In this document: piece by piece, positions 12,201-23,700 of the stretch
Numbering within the stretch: the stretch's first letter is position 1
Layout of the letters: every line of letters starts with the position of its first letter
Origin: Incurvaria masculella
Taxonomy: Eukaryota; Arthropoda; Insecta; Lepidoptera; Incurvariidae
Direction of reading: 5' to 3'
Length of the DNA: 64,000 nucleotides
Assembly (NCBI GenBank): GCA_946894095.1
Contig: OX335647.2
Coordinates: 18,432,001-18,496,000, forward strand
Position numbers and translations under genes: made by a program
The notes under the pieces: generated by a model
The model's input: only the letters and a program-made list of their open reading frames with translations
Database searches by the model: none
What the model was told of the DNA's origin: nothing

Positions 12201-15200
12201 GGTTGTCCTGGACCCTTTGGGCTACTTTTTGCCAGGAAATAATTCACCCCGACATCAGTCCAAAACGACATTGTTATTTCCTGCGGAGGTGTTATTTCCT
12301 AACGGCGGTTTTTATAAAAAAAATGTTGGCAGAAGTGCGGAGAGGATTCTCGACTCTCGACATGTAATTCCAAATTCAAAAAATCACACAGACGAAGTCG
12401 GGAACAGTTTGTAAAAGGGTAAAACTGTAAGTAAAAGGGTAGGGGACGCCTGGACTGCTAGTCTTTGCACACAGTCCAACCTTCTTTCTCTTATTCCTTT
12501 TTGAAGTGAAAACTTCTTTAGCGGCGCTGAGCACTTTTTGTTGGATGGGTAAAAACTTCCAAACTCGCGTCAGGGTCACGTGATGCTGATCGAAAAAGCG
12601 TAAGATTGAAGTGAAAACTTCTTTAGCGGCGCTGAGCACTTTTTGTTGGATGGGTAAAAACTTCCAAACTCGCGTCAGGGTCACGTGATGCTGATCGAAA
12701 AAGCGTAAGATTGAAGTGAAAACTTCTTTAGCGGCGCTGAGCACTTTTTGTTGGATGGGTAAAAACTTCCAAACTCGCGTCAGGGTCACGTGATGCTGAT
12801 CGAAAAAGCGTAAGATCGAGGGGAAGGGAGAGGAACTAGTAGATTCGAATCAAAACTGTTTGTTTCTTACTTCAGCTATCATAAACCGATTGTATCAGTT
12901 TTAGAAATTTGCGATGATGATTCTGGTAATAACGATGGTGAAAAAGTCGTCGAAATTATGGATGAAAGTTGATTTTTCTAAGAGATAAAAATTAATATAA
13001 TATATAAATAAATAACGATATAATATTATGAATAATAACATGTAAATTGTCATATTTGTGTACGATAGCGCAATAAATAAACATTGTATTCTACCTCATA
13101 AATGATAGTATTTTTGTACTTATAATTAAACACAACGCTAATACTAAAGTTTTCACTTCTGCCGGCACTCCCGGAGTGCTACCGGTGTTTTTTTTTTTAT
13201 CTGAGGGCTGTATAGTGCATTTACATTAGAAGAAGTATAACTCGATTTTGATAATGAGCACACAAAATGGTACAGAATTATAAGTTAAATGCACTTACAT
13301 ATGTCGTTGTCTAACTACAAATAAATAAAAAAAGAGTACCTATATCAAGGAACTATTTTCGCCAACCGACAGAGATGACGCGAGTTCCCTAACTGTTGAA
13401 ATAGCATAGCCAATGCATGCAAGGATCCATGGTTAATTTTTTAAAGCCAGATGTAATTTGTTAAGTTATTGAGTTAACACTTGTTGAATTTTCACAGAAT
13501 GTTAAAACTTTTGAAGAAAACGGTGAAAAATCTCACATTTTCACCCCGATATAGCACGGTAGGAGCCACTTTTGATTTTATCTGCTGAATTAAAAAAGAG
13601 CAGTTTAAATTGTGTTTTTTTGTTTCTTATATTATTTATTTTTCAGCGGCCGTTCAAGTTAAACGATTACCGCACAGGAGAGGTGTCCAAGGGACGGTTT
13701 GGCTTGTCCCTCACGTCATTGGGTGACATAAACTTGGACGGCTTTTCAGGTACCTATCCGAACTATAAACAATACATAATTATATATAAGTACAGTATTC
13801 CCAATTCAGCCCCGGAAATCTTCACATGGGTGCAATCGCCCCCAAGTCACGACCTATGGACCTAAATTCGACCAATCTCAATAATTTTGGGGATAATGTG
13901 TGCATTGTTTATTCCTGAGCAGATTACAAATTAGTGTTCACTGGAAATAATTAAGCTGTGCTTGCTTCTGTCAACTCATTAGATATAAGTATAAATATAG
14001 TTACAAGAAAATAATATAAAGATCAACACGGGCCCTGTTGTCATCTTTTTATCTGTTATCTTTTCAACAAATAAATCTTTTAGGTTTCCTAAGGTCCGAT
14101 TTTTCAATCCTAAGATAGTAGGTACTTAAGGGTTTGACAATATAAATTAAAGTTTGTCAAAAGACAATACCAGAGGATTATATTTTAATTATATTACAGC
14201 ATGAAGATGGACAAAACGAAAGGTATTTTCAATCTGGGTATTGGTTTGCCCTCGTTGAAAAGTCAGGCACAGAACATGCGTATAACAGGATGGCACTCAC
14301 GAGATTACGCCTGATGCGGTGCATCTATGACTTTACGCTGAGGGGTATATGCGCCTTAATTCAGACTCAAAGCTTCACCTTTCAGACTTCGCCGTGGGCG
14401 CCCCGTACGGGGGCAAGCACGGGCGCGGGGTCGTGTTCATCTACTACGGCAGCGCGAGCGGCGTCCGCGAGAAGTACTCTCAGGCCATCACGGCGGAGGA
14501 GGTTGCGCCGTCCATGACCACGTTCGGCTTCTCGCTGTCGGGCGGCGTGGACCTCGATGAGAACCTCTACACGGACATGGTGGTCGGAGCCTACAAGTCC
14601 GACATGGCTGTGTTCTTCAAGTGAGTAAAGAGAAGGTCTACAGCTATCGTGGCGATTAGGCTGGGGTCAATACTTTTGTATCGTAGCTAGAATTGGTTAT
14701 GTTAGAAGAGGCACGAATGTAGAATACATGCAGTGGAAAGTAGAGTGAGTGCTGGAGCCGGGTTAACAGCGTATTGAACTCTGTGATAAAAAGCTAGGAG
14801 CTGAGCTACGAAAAGCTAGTTCATAATGAAAGCGATGCTTGCGTATGGAAAAAAAGGGACGAACGTAGAAGAAATGCATTATCTGAGGAAGGGCTGCAAA
14901 ATGAGCTTACCAGACAAGTTCCGCAATCGTTGGGTCCACTAAAATAAGGCATAGGAGAGAATTGAGAAGAGTATTTTAAGTTAGTTTGGACACGTAACGC
15001 TTGATTAACGAATGAATGGTGAATTCGATTTACGGAGCGGAAGTGAGTGTAATTGTGTCGTACCCAGGCACGGAGATCGTGCCCAGGCAACCTGGGAGAG
15101 CTTACCACGACCTGATTGACGATACACTTCGTAAAGGTCAGGTGCGTAGCACCCGTAATCGTAGAACATGTCCGTATAGGAAGCGAAATGAGTAGCTATG

Positions 15201-18200
15201 ATCGTACAATATGGATTATTTTTTAAGGTTAATTGCAAAGCAAAGCAAATTCAATTTAAAATGCTCTTTTTCTAGGTCGCGGCCCGTGGTGAAGGTAACG
15301 GCGAGCGTGGTTCTCGACATGGGGGACCTGAAGGAGATATCGCTGGACGACACCAAGTGTACGCTGAGCAGCGGCCTCAAGGTGGCCTGCATGGACGTCA
15401 AGTACTGCCTGCAGTACGACGGAATCAATGTTGACACATCTACAAGTAAGCTTTGATGTTTTTTAGTCTATTTTGACAGCTGTTAATGTGGGATGATGGA
15501 CGACGTTAATGCCAGCATCCCAATATTTCGTAGAAGACGAATAATGGAGAGGGAGACAAGTTGCCATTTTCGAAGGCTACAACGTTTGACCTTGACATGG
15601 TTTTCAAATGTTTTTTATCCGGTACCTACATTGCCAATATTTCATATAATATTTAGCGAAATGTCCAGGTAAAGTCAAACTAAATGTTATATGTAGTTAT
15701 GTTCCGCATACAGTTTGAACTCTTACGAGCATCATTTTTGCTGTGGTACAATGAAGCTTTTTTCTTACCAAATAAAAACTTATTAATATTCCTTGATTAT
15801 TGGGATTCGTTATTATGTAATGGCGTACATATAAGTTATTTTATTCGTAATCAAACAATGATGAACGAAGGAAGAACTTAAGAGATATACCTAAGTTTCT
15901 TTACCGGGAGCTGCATTCTTCTTTTCATGCTACTGGGAACGATTTTCCGGAGCCATAAATGACCCCGTTGTGATAAAAACACTTTTACCTTGGGAATGTA
16001 CGAATAGATACACACCAATTTTGTCTTCGTTATTTGTAATAAAATATTATCAATATTTTTCGTTCCAAGCCGATGACCTCATCTGCTACTTTGGTGAGTT
16101 TTTTGGTGGTCCAGTTTAGGTTCTCACTCACTCATACCAACCTTAGTTAGTCGATGTTAGTCGTATAGCACCTGTATGCAAAATATATGACATGACAACG
16201 CAACGTGTTGCTATGAGTTGGATTTCGGGCAACTCACGTTTCTTTAAGTGATCAACGTAGAACAATCGTGTCAACAATCAGTGCAAAAACCTAGCATGTC
16301 TATCAATGTACCTACATAATTGTATGCAGCAATTAATAGCTTGCTTCACTGCGCTTCTTAGTTCACCTAGTTGCACCGGTATTGTAGTGATAAAATAGAT
16401 ACGTAAAGTGGGATATATTTTGCAGAGTTTGAGCTGTTCCTGAACCTAGACTCGCAGCAGAAGAAGACTCGTCGGCTCTTCTTCGTGAAGGACGAGGCCA
16501 TGCACACCTTCAACCAGACTATTCTGCTGTACCGCCAGCAGCACTGGTGCGACAGTAGCAAGATATACCTCGCGGTACGTATGCCTGTTAATAAAATCGG
16601 CTAATTATGTCATAAAAAAATCCCTAAAGTTACAATTGTCATACTTATTAAAAACCGGCCAAGTGCGAGTCGGACCCGCACACGAAGGGTTCCGTACCAT
16701 CGTACAAGATTTAACACAAAAAAAACAGCCCCCCCCCTTTAATTTTCATTATTTTTTAGTTTTACCTAGTTGTTATAGCGGCAAAATAAATACACGCTCT
16801 GTGAAAAATTCAGCTGCCTATCTATTACCGTTCATGAAATACAGCCCTGTGACAGACGGACGGACGGACAGCGGAGGCTTATTAACAGGGTTCCGTTTTC
16901 ACCCTTTTAGGGTTTCATACAACCCTAAAAACGTAATTGCAGTTAGTCTAAACATTTAGTGGGCTAGTGGGTGACATTACTTCACGAGTAAAAACATGCA
17001 TTGACATTAGTCACGTAGGAGTACAAAATGAAGGGTAATCTTAAAATTGTATTAGGCAATTGGTAATTTTCAAATAAAAACATGAAAAAGTTGTATTTGT
17101 ATTGTTGTATATGTATTTTACTGGGCTCTTTCTTCGAATAATGTGTCCTTGCTTCACGGTCGATTATACATACATACATATCGCATTCAATGTATTTGTA
17201 TGTATGTACATATGTGCATTTATATTTTTCTTTTTATTAAGCCCCAATATACGCGAATTTCATTTAACGCGATTTCTTGTGGAACGCATCCCTCGCGTAA
17301 AGCGGGGTATTACTTTAGACGTTTTCCACTAACTAGTTGCTACGCCGCAACCATAAAAGCGAGTTTCGGTTTCTACTCCCGTCCTTCCACGCTCGCCGTT
17401 GACGAGCGACTCGACATCGATTGCAGCCCGAGGTGCGCGACAAGCTGACGCCGCTGGAGGTGTCGATGGTGTACGACCTGCGGTCGGAGCGCGACCCGCG
17501 GCGGCGCGACCACATCCCGCCCGTGCTCGACATGACCGTCGGCAACGTGCAGAGCGACGCCGTCAACATCAGCAAGAACTGCGGCGCCGACAAGGTCTGC
17601 GTGCCCAACCTCAAGATGCACGTTGAACCGTAAGTTCATGTTACCCGCCTAATACATCTCTATTCTTATGTTTGCCGATTACACCAAGTAGCAAAGGTAA
17701 AAAAATCTTTTTCAAGGAGGAAGAGAAAGGGGACCTACAGTTTTACATGGGTTCCGAACCATGGAGCAGCTCGCATTCGCGATGGAATGCACTTATCCAA
17801 CTGAGAATGAGAAAGAAAGTGGTGCATGCGAGGATTTGAACCCAGACCTCTGGTAAGATAGGCGAGTCCCCGCGCCACTAGGCTACGAGCCGCTACAATT
17901 TAACCAATAGAAGTGATAATAAAGTGTGGGTCTTGGGAAAGCACATTGCATGTGATCACCGGCGTAGCCAGGATTTTGATATGGAGAGGGCCATTATGAA
18001 GATGGATTTTTAAATTTCTCCTGCTGTATATCTCTGCTCCTACCTGGCTACGCCAGTGCTGCTAACCTATGCAAACCTAAGTGATATGGTGTCTTAACCG
18101 GGACGCTTGTTACTCGTTGCAGGAGCGTGGCCAAGTACCTTCTGGGATCGCAGGAGAAGCTCGGTATCAGCGTGTTCGTCGAGAACAGCGGCGAGGACGC

Positions 18201-20725
18201 GTTCGAGGCATCGTACTACCTGGAGCTGCCGGCCGGCGTGCACTTCGTGAAGACGGAGCGGCTGGAGACGGGCCGCACGGACGGCGCCGTGCACTGCGCC
18301 ACGAGCGCGCGCGCCGGCGACACTGGCAACGCCACGCTGCGCTGCGACATCGGCAACCCGCTGCCCGCCAACCACATGGTAGGTGCCCACACCACCGAGC
18401 TTGCGACCGTTGCGAATGGTGGCGAGGAAGCGTTTGGGCGTGGAAGTACTTAGCGAATGCCTGGCTTTGGTAATAGAAAATAAAATAATAATAATAATAA
18501 TAATAAAGCCTTTTTAATTCCTCAATTAAAATACATGTTAAAGAAAATTAAAACTAGCTAGAACTAAATTATAAATTAAGGACCCCTCTTCGGGTAAAGG
18601 CCTCCTCCATTTTTTTCCATTCTCCTTTCTCTTTCGCTATCTTTGACCAGTCTTTCCCTGCATTTTTTATTACATCATCGACCCATCTTTCTTTAGGACG
18701 TCCTCTTCCTCTTTTTCCGCCTGGGCCTAGCCATTGTGTGACTTTTTTTGTCCATCTTTCGTCTGAATATCGGGCCACGTGGCCAGCCCATTTCCATTTG
18801 AGACGTTGAGAGTGTTCCAAAGCATCTATAATTTTAGTTTTTTTCCTGATATCCGTATTTCTTTTTTTGTCTTTAAGTTTAATGCTTAGGATACTGCGTT
18901 CCATTGCCCGTTGACATTTTTGAATTTTGTTTCGAGTGGCTTTATTAATAGTTAATGCTAAATGAATTAAGCAATGCGAGCCGTGAAATAGGACTGCAAT
19001 TAAATAAAACAAAAACAAATTTGCACGAAAATAAAATATCAGCATTCATTTTTGTTCCCCAAGAAATAGATTTGCTCGTATTTGAGAGGATCGGGTATTT
19101 CTCCCATTAAGATAATCCCCTTTTTAGCATAAATACAGAATCAATACAGAACTTCTAAATTAATCTGATTTACTTTGGAGGCTTGCAGCGCTATCCTAAC
19201 GGTCTTGTCTATTGATAAAAAGGAAGAAGATATGCTAACTAGGGCGCCTACTATGAGACCTGCTGACTCCAAAATTTCTAAAACTACCAACCCAACTGTT
19301 TAAGTATACATACGTATACAACATAGTCGCAGACGTATTGGAGGGTTGTATGGGTGGGAACTGACTTGCGATGAGAAACGGTGGCCATGTTTTGACTGTG
19401 TGGCATACGATGCGCCGACGGATTCCCATACGCAGACGCTTTTTCGACCGCATGCAACTTCTACCTTTCTCTCCAGTGGTCTTGTCTGATTCCAGGTGAA
19501 CTTCAAAGTGCTGCTGCAGCCGTACAACATCGACAGCGAGACACAGAAGTACGTGTTCAACATGGAAGTGAACAGCACCAACCCGGAGCGTGAGGCCAGT
19601 CGCATCGACAACACTCACCGGCTCACTGTGGGGGTGTGGGTCGAGACCAATGTCACCATCCTAGGGTGAGGCAGGCTCCTAGAAGACTAATTTACATAAG
19701 TAGTATTCTTTGAAAATGATAAAATTGTATTACATCTAGTGATTGTCTATTGCACCGAATCCAACACATGGAAATAATCTCCATTTCTGCTAATATGGTT
19801 TAGATGATCATGGTGTTGGAAGAAAAGGCTGCGTTTACACACTATGCACAATCTTATTCGTTTGAAGTTATACAATGACATCTACATTGAAGCATTTTAA
19901 TCAAACCTTGAAGGTAATCAGAAAAAGGTTTTGGTCTGGGCATTCAGCTAAGCCGCATTGGAACCTGCATCCTTTGGATCACTTGCCAACTGCTTTACCA
20001 CTGTTATCCAAACAATTATGTCAGATGACGAATCTCTCGAGTATATTCGAATCGACACAATGCTAATACTAGATGGCGCTGAAATCTCTTATTAATCCTA
20101 CACTTAGGGATGAACTGCAATTATTGAGATATCAACCTATTATCCTTCAGGCTGTCGATCCCTCCGGACCTACATTACAACGCGTCGCAGTACAAGAGCG
20201 ACACGCATCACGTGGCGCGCGACACGGAGTTTGGGCCGCACGTCGTGCACGCCTACAGCCTCAAGAACAACGGGCCCTCTTTTGTGCAGGAGGCCGAGAT
20301 ATTCCTCATCTGGCCATACCAGACCCTAGCCGGTGAGATGTCTTTTGTGACGAGTGTTTTATTTAATCTATTATGAGGTATTTGACAATGATCTGAGCTA
20401 TCAATGGTAGCATCGAATGTATCCAAGTCCCAGGTGTGTCCAATTGGGAAATTGGCTACCTTATTCCATTCACCAAATTCACCGATGCCCAAGTCCAACA
20501 TATTTGAATGGGCAGATTATTTTATATAGCTGGAAGTTCCCTCGCACCAAAAACCATTGCTTAATATATATTATTTGTTAATTTCTTTTCCCTATTTCAT
20601 TTCAAGGAATCGGTTTAGCGGCATAGTTAAATTTTTGTACATTGATAGGGCTCAATGAGCCAAGACACTATCAGGCTAGCCAAAAGTATTATTAATAGAG
20701 TGTATTTATACATACATACACACAC

Positions 20726-20777
<52 letters not shown>

Positions 20778-23700
20778 GGATATTTATACATATATCGCAT
20801 TCCTGGTGTTTAAAACAATATCTGTTAACGCAAAATTCTCAGTTCAATAGTTCAGGATAATAATAAAGAATGATGAGAACATTCAAGATTTTTGTTTGTT
20901 TTCCGTCTTAATTGATCCCCATTTCATTTTAACACATGTGTTTTTCTCGAACGACACTCAACATCTTGTCAATTGATTTCACAGGTGAAGATCTTTTCTA
21001 CCTCCTGACTAACCCGGAAACGTCGGGAGACATAACTTGCGAAGTGGCGCCCCACGTCAACGACAGAGCCTTCATCATCGAGCGCAGGGATGTTCTTCAA
21101 CTGCCACAGATTATTCAGGGTGAGTTTTAATAGAACTTTCCAGGATAGCGACACATGATTACATTATGACTTCAAAACGTTAACCAAAACCATTCATCAT
21201 TACTCCATAGATTACTTTTGTAATAATTAATACATTGAATCAACATACTACTAGATGGGCACCATAAGTAAATATATATGTTATCTACGGACACAAGCAG
21301 CTGCCTACAATAATAAAACAAAAATAAAATGCGACGCAGCACTCCCAAAAAGTTAAGTCTAGCGGTGTGTGATGTTTCTAAAAGTTTACAGTTGCTGAAA
21401 TCGCCCAATTTTGATTAATTTTAGCCAAAACAATAATCCTATGGTGCTTCGATCTTTATTGTCCATTATACACGCTTGTAAATAAGTACAAATATATTTT
21501 TTATTTTTTTATTTTAGGTATTGTGGCTAATGAGTTAGCCTCCAACAAATCTGAAAGCTTCATCTCAGTGGCGGAGAGAACGAGAATCGAAGAAGAGCAG
21601 CGGAAATACACAAGCTCCCAAGGTACAGGTGGAAGCCAAGCCACATACGAACGGCATGACACATATAGCACTAACAGTGGACGGACACAGGAAGGAACCC
21701 GAACTCAAGGAGGCACTCATGGAAATGGAGAGACACATTATGGTGCCAGTTCGGGACAGCATGGAAGTGGTTCTACCCAATACGGATCCAGTGGAGGACA
21801 GGCTGGTTCTGTTTCCAGTCAATATGGATCCAGTTCAGGACAATACGGATCCAGTTCAGGCCAATACGGTTCCAGTTCAGGCCAATATGGATCCAGTTCA
21901 GGACAATATGGATCCAGTTCGGGACAGTTTGGAGCTGATTCCACCAGATACGGATCTAGTGCAGGCCAGCATGGATCTGATTCCACCCGATATGGTTCCA
22001 CTTCAGGGCAGTATGGTGGTTCTGGACAGTACGGCAGCGGGCAGACTCAAGGCCATACTGATGGTAATGGTCGTGTATACACTATCCACAAGGAGAGAAA
22101 TTCTTCAGTGACTATTGATGAGCATGGTCGCGTGCACAAGACTGAGACTAGCACGGAATATGGGGACTTGGGACACGAAGGCGAGATTGGAAGCTCTTGG
22201 AGTCAAAGGTTAGTTTTCACTACTGTGTCCTTCAAATTTAGGATATCTTTGTATGAAGGAGATTTTTGTACAGCAATAATAATTTGTACAATAATAAATG
22301 AATAAATAAAAACCAAAACAGTACACCCTACCAAAAGTTAAATTCACGCATCAGCTTCAAAAGTTGCTAGTGATATAAATAACATATTAATACCCCAGGA
22401 GGTCGGCTGAATGGAACAGAAAATAGGCAGCACCACAAATTACCCACAAAAAAACTACTTATAAATTTGCCCGTATCATGTTGCTTATATCATTTTAGCT
22501 GTTTGAATTTAATCTTGTTATTTTCATATATTGTCTCCTAAATATGTACTCTTTGTTAGAATAGTTGGCATGGATGTTGGCCGGTCCCCTCCACTCGCAA
22601 ACGGCTGCGCAGAACCAAAAATATATCGGATTTCGTGTCTGCGTTGTGACTGGTGCTTGGGGGGGTAGCACAACATCCGTGCTGGGCCGTCTACCTAATT
22701 GTTTTTTTATTTTACGAATATCAGGCAAGGTGGTTACGGCGGTGGCTCTTCTAGCTACGGACAAGGTAGCAGCCAACAAGCGGGCAGCGTCAACCGTAGT
22801 GGCTACGTTGGCTACAATTCTGCGTCAAGCGCCGGCGGACAGAGCGGTGGCTGGGCCACCGAGGAGAGCGTCAACAGAGACCTCTTCAACGCCGGCTCTA
22901 GGACTTACGTCCACGGCTCGCAAGCGGGCTCCGAAGGCGAGGAGATGGTCGGAGGCGAGGAGGAGGCCATCGGTGGGTTCGCAAACGTCGCCGGAAACCC
23001 CGACCACGAGTTCCGAACCGTTTGGTCCGACGTAAGCGACGATAAGTCCGGAAGTGCGACCTCTGGCAGTCAAAGTGGAACCAGACACTCAGAGCAAAGT
23101 TACGGAAGCGGTGGGGCGTACTCTTCTGGTGTTGCGAGCGGTGGGGCCTACTCTGGCCATGCTACGAGTGGCGGCGGCTACGCTGGAGGTGCTAGAAGTG
23201 GGGGAGTGTACACCGACGGTGGTGAGGCGGCAAGCAGTCGGGGAGGAAGCCAGAGCAGCTACTCGGCGTCGCACAGTTACAGTGGAGGAGCTCAGTCAGG
23301 TAATATGCCGTAAATGTCTTAGATAAACTAGTAGAATCAACCTGAGCTTCGACATCGTAATATTCGAACAGTTCTGAAAAAAAATCACTTTTTACTGATA
23401 ATGCATAAAAAATATTTTATGATAAAAGGCTGTTTGTTCTCAGAAAACAAAGGTAGGTACTCAGAAAAGCCAAAATCCACCTCACCTTGCGAAACCACAC
23501 TCAGCGAGGAACCATACCAGCTGATTTGTGAACTTTTGCTGAGCTATCAGGCTTGTTTAAATTACTATTAAAGACACCCGCCGGCAGACAGTTCCATATC
23601 CTGGCAGTGCGGCAGAGAAATGGGTTTGAGAAAGGGTTTGTTCTCAAAAGCTTAATGGGAACCACAAGGGGGTTCTCTGATTCTCTGCGGCGGGTGCTCC

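Noticed and set aside
12376..12789. 137-residue minus-strand open frame
   Set aside because: It is open only because a 105-bp noncoding unit is repeated three times.
17816..17895. Functional tRNA gene
   Set aside because: Only A- and B-box-like sequences are present, with no closed cloverleaf or acceptor stem, and a second copy exists at 49.8 kb; it is a SINE piece.
21565..23326. Other open frames on both strands across the integrin repeat exons
   Set aside because: These are repeat shadows; phase and flanking conserved domains fix the real frame.
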